Shown: piece after piece, positions 1 through 11,988 of the stretch
Layout: each line of letters starts with the position of its first letter
Position numbering within the stretch: the first letter of the stretch is position 1
Assembly: GCA_008477525.1 (NCBI GenBank)
Contig: SPDT01000004.1
Coordinates: forward strand, 3,782,001-3,846,000
Length of the DNA: 64,000 nucleotides
From: Hypomyces perniciosus
Lineage: Eukaryota > Ascomycota > Sordariomycetes > Hypocreales > Hypocreaceae
Reading direction: 5' to 3'
Position numbers and translations under genes: made by a program
Notes under the pieces: model-generated
What the model was told of the DNA's origin: nothing
Databases searched by the model: none
What the model saw: the letters and a program-made list of their open reading frames with translations, nothing else

Positions 1-1967
1 TCTCGCCCACCTTCTCCATACTTGGTGGACGTCTCTACAAACTGGGCTGATCCACACACGACTCGTACAGGCCCTGACCTGGCCTCTCTGCTGGGCCTCG
101 TCGTCTGTGCCATTCGACCATTTTCACTCTCGACGGTCGATTTACGGGGATTGATGCAGAATGATCGTACTAGACCCGCCTTTGGCCAACGTTAAAGGCC
201 TCCGTGACGAATCATGACGAGTCCTGTCCCCGAGCGCTTATGCAGACGCTATTTCGTTCCAATTTCCTTCCTGCGCATTTGGTACTGGTGCCGAGCAGTT
301 GCATCGCCCCCAAGGCCATCGAGGAACCTGTCAAAATCGCGTCATGGATTTGTCCCGGCGCCCGTGCCCTTTACGTCGTAATACACAACCGTTCTCTGTG
401 CAACCCCCCAAGGAATTAAGGACCAGTCTATTGTCCGACTGAGGCTCGTCGATATGTCACTAATACTAGCCATCTAGGCCTGAAGAACGCTACCGCAAAC
501 ATCCGGCTCTTCAACCTAGTAGTAGGTAGCCTTACTACTTTCTACCATGTAATAACACTAGTAGTGCTTTATTGGTGCTCGGGAAAAAGGACAGTGTCAT
601 CTCAACGCCCGGAGCTTTCCTTTGCCAATCTCGCGACACGAACCCTCCAGCCTGCAGGTGAGCACACACATGTCCCAGGACGTGTTCATGTTGCTCCATC
701 CATCCATGTCTCTCGGCATTCTTTTCCTGGTTAATCTCCTGGATCCTGGCAGACCCCCTGTGTGTGGCGCCAGAAATGTTATGTATTTGCATCTGACGAC
801 GACCACAGAAATCTGACAGGCAGTGCCTGACATAATAATAATCATAATTATCATCTATGGATTACTATTATTATTGACCTAATATTCGTTGCATTTCTTC
901 AGCTTCCTTTTACTACTTGCATCTCCTACGGTGTTATGAGTACACGACGCGGGATGTCACTTCTGCTTGGGCTGCATTGGTGCTCACCCATGCGCGCGTT
1001 CACATTCATATTCATGTACGAGTACGGAGTACGAAGTACGAGTACTCCCTGTGTACTTCGGAGTGGTATTTTCATAATCTGACATCGACACAACCTGACG
1101 TACTCGTAGGGGTCCTGGCAGGAGAACCGCCCTTTGGCCCCCAGTGAATCTTCACCGGGATGGCACGATGATCCCGTCCAGGTTACGGAGTACAGATGCC
1201 AATCTACTTGGCAGATCTTCCCATTTGTGAAGCTGCCAGACTCCGTAACTACGCGGGTGTTTACTCAAGGATTCCACTCAAGTACGGGTACTGCTACTCG
1301 TAGGGTGATCGACGTCTTTCGCTTGTTCACCCTGTACTTTTCCCGTCGTTTCTCACATTTCAACGCGGTGGAGTTTGGATTTACTCGTACGAGTACTCCG
1401 TACAATCAGACAGATGACCACATGACGAGCATACATACTACAAGTAGTACTAAGATCAAGCGTCACCCATTTCAACAGGAAATTGCCCTTCCGTATTTTG
1501 GCGTCTCTGTATTATGGGAACGTACTCCGTACCATGTTGACATTTCAGCTCCGCCATAATACGAAAACGAAGAACATCACCTTCAAAAGGCGGAAATGAG
1601 CATGAATCAACCATAATGAGCTTCTATATGCACTACTGCCCCCGTACAAAGCACAAGGAGGTTGACCTACCGCGTGCGAGCTAGGTGTCCAAGCCACACC
1701 GTTCGAGCAGCTTTATCATCACCATATTAAACGTCAATCAATAGTACCTAGGTAAATATTACTCCGTAGCTCCATTACAAATCCATCAGCGCTGCATCGT
1801 CATCTGTATTGTAACCAGGAGAAAAAAAACAATAAGCTCTCCTAGTACGGAGTACTAGAACTCCCATATTCCTGTGTATCAAGTCCCAGAGTCGCCTCTT
1901 TGGTTTTTTTTTGGTGGTTGTTTGCCATTGTCTATTGGGGGGTCTCTATTTTTCCCTTTCTTTTAAT
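1..1967. other. Intergenic, no gene recognised
   Basis: No convincing coding region is seen on either strand. Open frames here lack recognisable domains and ATG-led, spliceable structure. The segment carries many copies of a short TACGGAGTA / TACTCCGTA motif (for example near 1024, 1183, 1394, 1523, 1764 and 1843), often doubled or nested with TACGAGTA. Its last few hundred bases would hold the 3' untranslated region of the minus-strand acetoacetyl-CoA synthetase gene. Confidence 0.6.
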
Positions 1968-4199
1968 TTAATGTGTCTTTGCCCATTCCTTGAACCAGTC
2001 TAGCGCTTCGGGGTTGGCGACGCTGGCATTGGTTTTGATATTCATGCCGGAGAGGATTTGCTTAACAGCAACTTCGATTCTGCAGTTAAAACACCTCGTT
2101 AGTATGATGATGATGATGATCTTCACCCCCAGGGAGAATGGAATGGTTAGACTTACTTCTTGCCATTGCCGGTCTTGGGGATGCCATTACCGCACTCTTC
2201 AACAACACCGGGGACGTGGCGGGGGCTTAATTCGCTCTTGATCTTAGCCTTGATGGCATTTCTCAGTTCTCCGCTGAAAGTCTTTCCAGGAGCCATGACG
2301 ACGAAGAGACAGACAGTTTCGTCTGTGTCGGTAGCTCGTCGTCGTCCTATGCAGACTGCATCCTCAACTTCGGATGAAAAGAAACGTATCAGAATGTTGT
2401 ATATCTCTGCGGATCCGAACCTCACACCCGACGGTTTAAGTACACCATCAGACCTGCCAAGCATGACAAGGCTGCCTGTGTTGGGATCTGGGATTTTTAC
2501 AAAGTCGCCGTGATGCCATACTGGTCCTTTAACACCGCAGATGTCTTCGAAGCGCTCGAAGTAGGCGGACTGGTACTTGCTATCACCATTGGCACCGAAG
2601 AAGGTCAGGGGCTGGCAGGGGAAAGGCTTGACGCAGACCAGGTCGCCGGGCTCTTCTGCTGGGATCTCCTCTCCAGAGACGGAATCTACAGCCTTGATAG
2701 CCATGCCGAGGCCGGCGCATTGGATTTCACCGACATGGACGGGGAGGAGAGGACTGGGAGCTCCGAAGAGGGAAATGATGTCTGTGCCACCGGTGATAGA
2801 GGCAAGATTTATGTTCTTGGGGAAAGCTTCGTAGACATATTGGAAGGTGGAGGGTGGTAGTGGTGAGGCTGTGGAGTAAATAGCCTGGAGATGTGAGAGG
2901 TCGATACTGGGGTCTTGAACGGGATAGACGTTGTTGGCCTCGAGGCTTGTGAGGTAGGCCGCGGATGTGCCAAAGTGAGTGACCTTGAGATCTGAGAGGA
3001 GACGGGGGAGGGACATGTATGAGTTTGGTCGGAACGGCGAGCCTGAGTAGAGGATGAGTTTGGCACCGACGGCGAGAGCACCGATACTCCAGTGCCACAT
3101 CATCCAGGACGTGGTGGTGTAGTAGAGCATGCTTGAGGATGAGGTAAGGGAGCAATGCAGCATGTGCTCCTTCTTGTGCTGGATGAGCGTGCCAAGGGCA
3201 GTGTGCACGATGGCCTTGGGCAGACCAGTGGTGCCGCTGGAATAGAGGATGTAGAGAGGATGAGACGGCGGCAGTTGCTCGAACTTGAGAGGTTCAGAGG
3301 ATGCACTGGCAAGGAAAGAGTCGTAATCGACGGCCTTGACGCCATGAGCTTCGATGTCCTTGATGCCAAGATCGCCCTTGATATTGTTGATCACCACCAC
3401 CTTTTCCAATCCTGACTTGCTGAGTGCTTCAACAATGTCCGTTGTCTTGGCCGCGCTTGACCATTCTTTCCCATTGTACACTGTGCCATTGTCGGCGAAC
3501 AAGATCTTGGGTCCAATCTGGCTCAATCGATCCAGGACGGCAGACACGCCATTGTCAGGGCTAATGCCGGTCCAGATAGCGCCGATAGATGCTGCAGCAA
3601 GCATAGCAACGAGAGCCTCGACATGATTGGAGACATAGCCGGCAACGATGTCATGGGGCTTGAGACCCTCGGCACGGAGGGCGTTGGCGCAACGGCGGGC
3701 GGACTCCCGGAGCTCGGCCCATGAAGTGGAGCGCAGATCGCCGGGCAGTTCGGTGGTTGTTATCACGGCAACGGAGGAGGGGTCGATGGGGACGGCTGTG
3801 GGAGGGAAGAGCAGATTTTCAGCGAAGTTGAGGAGGGAGGAGGCGAAGAAGTCTGGGCGCGGGAACATAGGCGCATTGGGGAGGAGGACCTGTTGGATTG
3901 GAGGTCAGTTGTGTCGAGGGTTTATCGCATCATTTTGGGGATGAGATACGGACATGGTCGAACGATTTGGAGGCAGCAATGCCTACGAAGTGCCATACTT
4001 CCTCCCAGAACAAAGCCACATTGTCGATTGACCACCTGTACAGGTCTGGGTATCCCGCAAGTTGCAAGCCGTGTTTCTTGTTTACCGTCTGGAGGAACTT
4101 CCACATGGGAGTGGAGGAGGGATCTGGATGGCGCCAAAGCTCCTTGGAGTGGGTGGTGCCGTTGGTGATGACACCATTGGTGTTGAGAGGTTCGCCCAT
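1968..4199 (-). CDS. Acetoacetyl-CoA synthetase (ANL superfamily)
   Basis: Predicted to activate acetoacetate with ATP and CoA in the cytosol to give acetoacetyl-CoA. Three exons are inferred: 4199-3954, 3889-2157 and 2079-1968, with introns of 64 and 77 bp, giving 696 residues, normal for this family. The start ATG at 4199 lies in a good context (GCCATGG). Exon 1 carries the family N-terminal region (LWRHPDPSSTPMWKF). Exon 2 has the adenylation signature YSSGTTGLPKAIVH, the GGTDI segment and the HHGDF/GRSDGVLKPSG hinge region. The catalytic lysine lies in KTGNGKK, which the second intron interrupts exactly. The first donor is the uncommon GTCCGT, chosen because it keeps frame; the second is consensus GTAAGT with a CTGCAG acceptor. 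No neighbour is functionally linked. Identity is confident; the first splice site is less so. Confidence 0.9.
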
Positions 4200-5680
4200 G
4201 GCTTTGATTACGACGAGGAATGGCAATGACAAGAAAGACAGCTACAGTGTACGGAGTAAAAACACGAATTAATGCCGTTCAGTTCTCACCGCGAGAATGA
4301 TGAGGATTTTGTTGGGGATTCCTATGCCGCCACGAAATCACTATTGCAATCGGCATAAGCTCCGGCAAGTCAGTGCATCTTTTCCGCTGCAACCCGCCCT
4401 CCTCGGCTTTGGGTTCGGATAATATTATCGATAGTCCTTATCGATAAGCATATACATGAGTGTGGCTCACCATGTGGCTAGTGTACAGTCAAAGCGTGAG
4501 ACATGCCCGCATTAGGAAATGCGAGGAAACAGGGGCGCCTCCACTGCAATTAGTGCATATGCAGGGGAACATAAGAAGCAAACAGAGTTCTTGGGGAAAA
4601 AGGAAACAAAATGTTATCGCCGTTGATGAGGAGGACATGCTGAATTCGATGACGAGGGGATGATGATGTGGGAAAGCTTGCACAAGCCTAGGCAATATGT
4701 ACTGTAGCTCGTACACTAATAGTACGAGTACCTAGTACTTCGTAGTAGTAATCCTACCGGCTGTGCCATCGGCTTGACGCGTTTATGGTTGCAGTGCATA
4801 TGTAACTTGCAGAAACTGACAAGGAACAGAGCGGCAGGTTGAAATTGTTCCCAATCATTCGCACACCTCTCGTTCTTTTGTCGTACGAGTAACTGCAGAG
4901 CTCTCTGACTGTTGACGAAACATCTCAGATTACGGAGTAGTATTAAGTGCCGGCTTGTTCTCGTAAGTACAGACCGAGTCGCCGAGTGTCCGGCATCGTC
5001 GGAGGGTTTGTGATTAAAACGCCGTCATCACATCAGCCGTATTCCGTAGTGCCCGCAGCGCCCCTTTTCATCCCACTACTAATAGTTAGTAATCCATGAA
5101 AAATGTCATTTGGGCTTTCTATGAAGTTGATCCATTTGCATTGAAAGCTCAGCCTGTCCGCCCGGGAGACTCGGTCAATAGGTTGCCAAGACTGTAAAAC
5201 GCTTTCCGCCAAATTGACTGACCCATGGAGTGTTGAGCCCACTTTCTCTGCCCTTGTTGTCCAATGAACCGATTGGACCTCCTGAATGGTTGGTTGGCTG
5301 ACTGTTTTCTGCTGAAGCCGAAGCGAGAGGTCCGCTCCCACGGCTTTTGGTGTTTGTCGGTCCAAGCCTAGCCTCGATTTTTCTGCCTTGTGGGTTTTGC
5401 TGCCCCTTTCAATCCGCTTATCGCGCTGCCTTGCTTGACTTGCTTTCCTTCATCTCCTCCAACTCACCAGTTCTACCGGCCTGCGATTGTCCGTCCTCTT
5501 CAGTCCCTGTCGCGTGGCTCTGTTGCCATTGTCGAATCTCAACCAGCTCCTGCTGGTATTCCCCGAGTCTTGCGAATCTGAGGAACGCGGATCGAATCGA
5601 GAACGGACAAAGAGCCGCTACGGACGCGGTTGAGTGGAATCAAACGGCTACGCTTGCTATCCGCCTAGCAGCTGGCAGTC
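4200..5680. other. Divergent intergenic region
   Basis: This separates the minus-strand acetoacetyl-CoA synthetase from the plus-strand LCB2 gene and should contain both promoters. Several short open frames are present but none has a recognisable domain. The TACGGAGTA-type motif appears at about 4251 and 4931. From about 5340 the plus strand becomes C/T-rich, as expected for a fungal promoter and 5' leader of LCB2. Confidence 0.5.
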
Positions 5681-5681
5681 G

Positions 5682-6039
5682 GTAAGTCTCCTCTTTCTTT
5701 GGCGCATCAATGGGCGGTTCTGTGCATCAATCGACGCGTTCTGGTCGTGACCATCCCCGACTACACTGCACACCTTGTCTAAATTCCGCTGTTGGGTATT
5801 ATGGCGTCTTTCCGCTGGCAAGCCTCAGCAAAACAAGTGGCGCCACCCGTCAAAGCCCAATTGACCCGCCCATCTACACCGCATCGCCCTGTAGCGCCCT
5901 GAAAGGTGTGGCCGTGCAGGCTGCAAGTCGTCTGCACCTACGCAATGCTCCTACAACCTGCACCTTACATCATCTCGTCTTCGTCACAGCAACGCCCTGT
6001 CCCATAATTAGCCTTTGGCTGACTCGACTTCTACTGCAG
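5682..6039 (+). other. Probable 5' UTR intron of the LCB2 gene
   Basis: A consensus donor GTAAGT at 5682, a GCTGAC branch-like site near 6018 and a CTGCAG acceptor ending at 6039 define a 358-bp intron just upstream of the LCB2 start codon. The reading frame through it has no family homology and contains no useful ATG. This is inferred from splice signals only. Confidence 0.45.
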
Positions 6040-6125
6040 ACTCAAACCCACTGCTATTTTGCCTCCTGGTCCCTCACTGGCAGCCAACAGCATCAAGCCC
6101 CTTTTGCTCGATTCGCTGGGAGAAC

Positions 6126-8114
6126 ATGCCCCGCAGGCTACCAAATCCCTTCGCTAGCTCTTCCGCCATGTCGACATCGGAAAAGACTGGCGAAAGACGT
6201 CTCTCCACCTCAAAGGGGAATCGGCTCAGCCAGCTCTTCTCCTCCAGCCCCAAGTCGAAGGAGCAGACGGCTGTGCAATCTCTGCTCGCCATGCAGCAGA
6301 CTCAGATCAACAGTGTGTCGCAGTCGGCCGTGTCCCTGCCCACAATCTCTCTTTCAACCGCCGACTCAAATACCGTCGAGCCTCCGACAACGACCCTATT
6401 TCGGCCCCAATCGTCCGAGGAGATGGACCGTCGGCGGCGCGCCGAGGCGCAATTCGGTCCTCTCTTGCACGAAAACCACTTGTACATCAGCAAGTCTCAT
6501 GGCAAGCCGCTCGAGGCCCCGATTGAGGACGAGCCCCCATACTACTATCTCTTTACTACCTATTTCAGCTACCTCATGCTCATTCTTCTTGGTCATATAC
6601 GCGACTTCTTTGGCAAACGCTTTGGAGACAAGAAGATATACCAGCCTCTCAAGGTTCAGAACGGATACGCGCCATTGAATGATGATTTCGACAGCTTCTA
6701 TACCAGACGGTTAAAGCGTCGGTTGGATGACTGCTTCGCTCGAACAACTGTTGGTGTCCCCGGTCGATACATCACTCTCGTGGATCGCAAGTCGGACGAC
6801 TTCAACTACTCATACCAATATACCGGCACCTACACCGAGACTCTCAACATGAGCTCATATAACTACCTTGGCTTTGCCCAGTCAGAAGGTCCCTGTGCCG
6901 ATGCCGCCGAAGAGTGTGTCAAGAAGTATGGTGTTGCCTTCTCCAGCCCGCGATCCGAAAGCGGCACTACTGATTTGGCCATCGAGGTTGAGCGTGAGAT
7001 TGCCGCTTTTGTTGGAAAGCCCGATGCTATGGTCTTTTCTATGGGCTATGTCACCAATGCCAGCACTTTCCCAGCCATCGTTGGCAAAGGCTGTCTCATC
7101 ATCTCTGACGAATTGAACCATGCATCCATTCGAATTGGTGCTCGTCTCTCCGGCGCTGTTATTTCCTCTTTCAAGCACAACGACATGCGAGATCTCGAGC
7201 GTGTTCTCCGTGAAGCAATCTCTCAGGGTCAGCCCCGAACTCACCGGCCTTGGAAAAAGATTGTCCTCGTCGTTGAGGGTCTATATTCCATGGAGGGAAC
7301 TCTGTGCGATCTTCCTAGAATTCTGGACCTCAAGCGCAAGTACAAGTTCTATCTCTTCATCGACGAGGCTCACTCCATTGGTGCTCTGGGACCCCGCGGG
7401 CGTGGCGTTTGCGATTACTTTGGCATCGATCCTTCGGAAATTGACATTCTCATGGGAACTCTGACTAAATCCTTTGGCGCCAACGGTGGCTACATCGCGG
7501 CTGAGAAGCACATCATTGACAAGCTTCGGATTACCAATGCCTCTACCATTTACGGCGAGGCTCCCGCACCATGTGTTCTCATGCAGATTCTGGTCTCTCT
7601 CAGGTTGATCACAGGCGAGATATCTCCCGGCCAGGGTGAGGAACGTCTTCAGCGTATCGCCTTCAACTCTCGCTACCTCCGCCTTGGACTTAAGCGTCTC
7701 GGTTTCATCGTCGCTGGACACGACGATTCCCCCATTGTCCCCGTCCTGCTGTATCATCCTGCAAAGATGCCTGCCTTCAGCCATGAGATGCTCAAGCGCA
7801 AAATCTCTGTCGTGGTTGTGGGCTATCCTGCTACCCCTCTAATCAGCTCGCGTGCTCGCTTCTGTATCTCAGCAGCGCATAACAAGGAAGATCTGGATAG
7901 AATGTTGGTTGCCTGTGATGAGGTCGCAGACCTCCTTCAGCTCAGGTACTCAACTGGCATCGCTGGTGGCCTTGAGCCCCTTCCCGATGACGTCAATCCA
8001 GATGAGGAAGTGGAGTGGAGGAAGGCTAACGGCATTCCAATCAAGCCTCCTCGATGGGCTATTGAAGACGTCCTTCGACGAGGCGTCACTGATACGAAGG
8101 TTGCCCTGCGATAG
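6126..8114 (+). CDS. LCB2: Serine palmitoyltransferase subunit 2 (LCB2-like)
   Basis: Catalytic subunit of serine palmitoyltransferase, a PLP-dependent enzyme of the alpha-oxoamine synthase family at the ER. It condenses L-serine with palmitoyl-CoA to 3-ketosphinganine, the first step of sphingolipid synthesis. An intronless frame of 662 residues starts at ATG 6126; the next in-frame ATG at 6168 is also possible, and the frame upstream lacks an ATG. A low-complexity N-terminus is followed by a membrane segment at about residues 140-160 (PYYYLFTTYFSYLMLILLG). The aminotransferase fold shows the FIDEAHSIGALG segment and the PLP lysine K448 within GTLTKSFGANGG. Its obligate partner LCB1 is not in this window. 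Length and conservation look normal, so this is an intact core gene. Confidence 0.95.
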   Translation: MPRRLPNPFASSSAMSTSEKTGERRLSTSKGNRLSQLFSSSPKSKEQTAVQSLLAMQQTQINSVSQSAVSLPTISLSTADSNTVEPPTTTLFRPQSSEEMDRRRRAEAQFGPLLHENHLYISKSHGKPLEAPIEDEPPYYYLFTTYFSYLMLILLGHIRDFFGKRFGDKKIYQPLKVQNGYAPLNDDFDSFYTRRLKRRLDDCFARTTVGVPGRYITLVDRKSDDFNYSYQYTGTYTETLNMSSYNYLGFAQSEGPCADAAEECVKKYGVAFSSPRSESGTTDLAIEVEREIAAFVGKPDAMVFSMGYVTNASTFPAIVGKGCLIISDELNHASIRIGARLSGAVISSFKHNDMRDLERVLREAISQGQPRTHRPWKKIVLVVEGLYSMEGTLCDLPRILDLKRKYKFYLFIDEAHSIGALGPRGRGVCDYFGIDPSEIDILMGTLTKSFGANGGYIAAEKHIIDKLRITNASTIYGEAPAPCVLMQILVSLRLITGEISPGQGEERLQRIAFNSRYLRLGLKRLGFIVAGHDDSPIVPVLLYHPAKMPAFSHEMLKRKISVVVVGYPATPLISSRARFCISAAHNKEDLDRMLVACDEVADLLQLRYSTGIAGGLEPLPDDVNPDEEVEWRKANGIPIKPPRWAIEDVLRRGVTDTKVALR

Positions 8115-10328
8115 GTGCATTCGTAATCGCCTTCGGATTAGGACACTCCTCTCTCGATCATAAACCACATAGAACGGAATAACGGCCGGGTGTTTCAGGC
8201 GCATGTGCTTTGTGAGGTTCACAGGAAGGTTTTCCTTTTTGATTTCACCACCTTGTTCGACTTTTGGCCCTACGGGATCTCATTAGCCATTCTCTTGGTC
8301 GCTTGGGGATTCATTAATTACTTAATTATGTGACCATGGATGCCGTCATGACTCAGTCCAGAGTTGTACGCCATGTTATGGGATAGTCTCATGGGAAGAC
8401 AATGAGAATCAGAAAATATTAGCAGGTTAGGGTCCAGTTTGGACAGGCCGGGAGGGCAGGTAAGGGTCCAACCGGGACGAATCAGGTATATAGACAGGGC
8501 CCACTGGTATCGGCCATTGTAGATATGATCCAGAGCACGTTGTAGATGTGTTAAGCTTAATGAAGTTGAGATAAAGATGATTGAACAATCCCTACCGACT
8601 ATGCTGTGAACCATGAGTTTATAGGTCTGGATTGGCCATGACTGTCTCGGTGACGCGACTGTTCGTGAAGCCTTTGGGGTAGGTTAACCTGTAGCAGTGG
8701 TAATACTGAGAATTTGAAGCGAATGACCCAAGATTTTAGGGTCACGTAAAATACGAGGGCTTCCAACAGGCTGTAGAGTACTCATTGATGAGATTGTAAT
8801 AATCTAGGAGCTTGCGGTAACCCTTCTTGAGAAAATATAGCAATGTGTACTTCGTACCTAGGTAGTGTATGATGCAGGAGATTGTCAACCATCCACCATT
8901 GCATTACAACGAAACCCTAACCCACCACAACTATAACGAGTTGGCTGAGTGAATCTTACCTGTCATTGCAGCTTATCTTCGTTCAGCATCAAAATTTCAG
9001 CACAGAACAAGAACCTGAAACGCAGACATGGGAGGGCTGAGACTGAAGATTGCGGGGACTGAACTTGGCGACCCCAGCTTGTTCAAAATGGTGTTTCATG
9101 ACGGCATGTTCGGGCAGTCTGCACAAGATATGACGAAAAGGGAGTTAACCGTCTGATCGAAACTGGGGGTTACAAGTGGTGGCAATGATGTTTTGGTGTA
9201 TCATGCATGTGTGAGCAACCTGAGGCTGGAAGTTGGTGTTTCCGGGTTGGTTTCCTTGTGGGCTGATGGCTGATTTCTGCTTGGCTATCGTCATAGAATG
9301 CATCACATCTCTATTTCGGTGTAAGCCATGGTGAGTGCGTATATCGAGCAGATGGTTATAGTATAGTGAGGCGTTGTGGAAGCCCCAATGTGTGCGAGTA
9401 AGCTGTCAAGAATGAGCTTTAGGTGTATTTCGTGCTTCATACAAAATGAAACCTCGACTGGAAGCAAGAGTTAAAAATTTGCATTCTTAGTAATAAACTT
9501 GGATGAAAACATATCTCAAATTAGTAACGAAATGCAACCAGCCCAGCCTTGGGTTTCATCAGACTACATAATCCCATATTGGAAGCTCTGTTACGAAGTA
9601 CTCGAACCAGGTTTTTTGCCTTGGAGCTCAGCCACAATTGCTCCGTAGGACGAGGATGATTTTATGTGGAGCTAGCACGCTTTTGGCTAGAGTAATGCTA
9701 CCCGGTTGGAGGTACCACAGTTCCAGCGGCTAGAACCACTGAAGGGCGCCGTAATGCCCCTAAATTTAGGGGACTTGGCGCTGAGTTCAGGGCCCTCGAT
9801 GTCCTGGAATAAGACCACTGCGGACTACGGCGCCTGAGGGTGTGCTTGTACCCGCACGCTACATTTATTACCGAAATTGACATTTTTCATGCACCGTTTT
9901 TCCCTGGCTAGGGGAGGTACTTGCGGGTATGTCGCCCCAACACGGTTGCTTGTCCTGCTGCCCCTCCTCTCAGCTCCGACTGACGACGAACCGCACGCGG
10001 ACTTTCAACCAGACTGCGACGGCGTCATCCTTTTTTTGTGTCCTGTGTGCTTACGGGGGAGCTTCTTTTGCTTTGCATTTCCCCGAGCTAAGACGACCTG
10101 TCATACAATACCATCCATTGACGGCCTTTTCGTTGCCTCTTTCTCTCTCGCTCGTCTCCGCGCACTCCTGACTGCAGCGCCTCAATTTCCACACCCGATT
10201 CCCCTGAACCGGTACCTCGTCGAACCTCGACACCAGAAATCCCACCCCCCCGATCGCCCGCCTATCGAGCTGCAATAACAGGAGACTACGGAAAAGACGT
10301 CCCTCCCGCTGCTGCGGTGTTCGTCAAG
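8115..10328. other. Intergenic region and probable STE50 5' leader
   Basis: The first part holds the LCB2 3' untranslated region. No coding gene is recognised across 8.1-9.9 kb. From about 9900 to 10328 the plus strand is rich in C and T with long pyrimidine runs, as expected for the promoter and 5' UTR of the Ste50 gene. Short open frames in this leader have no domain and start with non-ATG codons or lie in CT-rich sequence. Confidence 0.5.
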
Positions 10329-11988
10329 ATGATGAGCTTTGATGGAGGGACGGCTTACGCCGAGTCGGATGCCGACGACGAGTATGAGCGCAGCATGGGC
10401 GATCGCTCGCCTGTGGCCGACTCTATGGCCTCCCCCATTGACTCGGAGCTGTCGACCTCAGCAGAGCACACGCCGACGACGTATGGCCATCGAAGCAGCG
10501 CGGACCGTCTGCCGGAAACTATTATCACGGAGTGGACGGCTGAGGAGTGTGCTGATTTCATCACTGCTATCGGCTTGCCCCAATATGCCGATACGTTTCT
10601 GGGTATGTTGGCAAGATGTTGTCCGGCAACAAACATGTCTCTTTTTCTTTTTCCTTCTTTTTTTCTTAGAAGATGAGCGTTTTTGCTAATTAGTATTTAT
10701 TTCGAATGCAGAGAATGATATTGTTGGAGAAGCTTTGGTTGCCTTACTGCATGACGATCTCAAGAGCATGGGAATCGCTAGTGTAGGTCACCGGTTGACC
10801 ATCCTGAAGAGCATCTACGATGTCAAGAAGGCGCAAGACATTCTCATCGAAAGCGACCACTACTTGCCTTTGTGTAAGACTGCTGAACTACCTGAACACT
10901 TTGGCCTTTGGCCTTGATCGTTGTGCTAACTGTGGTACTGTACAGCCGCCGAAGCCGAAGCCCAATTTTCCACAGCCACCCTGAAGGACATCAAGCACCT
11001 AGTAGAACAGCTGCGACTGCGAGACGAGCGAATGAGCCTGCTAGAGCAAGATCTGCGACGAATGACGGATGACTTTAGGCGACTCAGAGAGGATGTGCTA
11101 CCAGCCCTGCGAATCGTCAAGGACGCACAGCAGCCACTGCCAAATTTGAGCGGCGGGCAAGCATACGTTTACGAGTCGTCTAGTATCTCGCCACTGGGGC
11201 CGACACCACCTGGCGCCCAACCTGGTGACCGCGGAGTGAAGAGACAGTACTCGCAGCGAAGGATCTTGATTGGGGCGACGCCAAAGAATGCTTCACCTAC
11301 GCAAGCGACACACGAGAGGACGATACCGGAGCAGACGTTGGATCCGGCCAATGCGGCAGAGCGAGCTGTCTTATCCTCATCACATTTGGCAATAATGAAT
11401 GGATCCGGCGGTCAGATTGCGTCAACATCTTCATATCCTTCACCCATCATACCATCTCCGACATCTCCACAGAACCATATGATTGGAACGACCCTTGGGT
11501 CCCGATCGTACCGCGGCGATCCACCCGCATCATCATCAAGGTCAACATTTACTGAGTCCGAGCACACCTACCTCGCCCGCGATAAATCATCCGCTTCTCG
11601 ACGACGAGAGACCCCTGTCCCTGTCCCTGTTCCCGTCCCCGATACGCCGAATCCGAGCAACGCCTCTGTCGAAATTTTCAAGTCGTTCCGCGTAAGCATG
11701 GATGACCCGTGCTACAAGGTGCTTCCAGCCGCTCTTAAGAAGTATCAAATCAATGCTCCGTGGGACCAGTATGCTCTGTATATTGTCTACGGTGACCAGG
11801 AGCGTTGTCTGGGCATGGAAGAAAAGCCCTTGATATTGTTCAAACAGCTGGATAAGGAGGGCAAAAAGCCCATGTTTATGCTGAGAAAGACGAATAGTGC
11901 CCAAGTGGACGGGGATTCGGGAAGTGGAGGCATGAATGCTGCTAGAGGGGCATCAACGGGCTACGATCCACCGGGAGGCATTATATGA
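10329..11988 (+). CDS. STE50: Ste50-like SAM/RA-domain MAPK adaptor
   Basis: Adaptor that in fungi links the MAPKKK Ste11 to upstream activators in the pheromone, filamentation/pathogenicity and osmotic-stress cascades. Three exons (10329-10602, 10712-10873, 10946-11988) give 492 residues. Intron 1 has donor GTATGT and branch GCTAAT; intron 2 has donor GTAAGA and branch GCTAAC. The SAM domain spans roughly residues 70-135 (ITEWTAEECADFITAIGLPQ through LKSMGIASVGHRLTILKSI) and is split by intron 1. A heptad-like coiled coil follows at about 150-190. A Ser/Pro-rich linker leads to a C-terminal Ras-association domain at about 386-462 (IFKSFRVSMDDPCYKVLPAA to KKPMFMLRKT). The codon at 10329 is the first of two adjacent ATGs. 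Domain order and length match the family and the gene looks intact. Confidence 0.92.

Noticed and set aside
204..1559. Several open frames in the first 1.6 kb (for example 1134-1559)
   Set aside because: No domain, low-complexity or motif-repeat DNA (TACGAGTA-type) and no splice or start-context support.
2160..3944. Plus-strand frames opposite acetoacetyl-CoA synthetase
   Set aside because: Antisense shadows of a strongly conserved coding sequence.
6015..6125. Upstream extension of LCB2
   Set aside because: The extension starts with TTG, not ATG, and its residues do not resemble the family; it falls in and just after a likely 5' UTR intron.
5710..6678. 322-codon frame overlapping the start of LCB2
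   Set aside because: Overlaps LCB2 in another frame, mostly in its leader or probable 5' UTR intron, with no domain.
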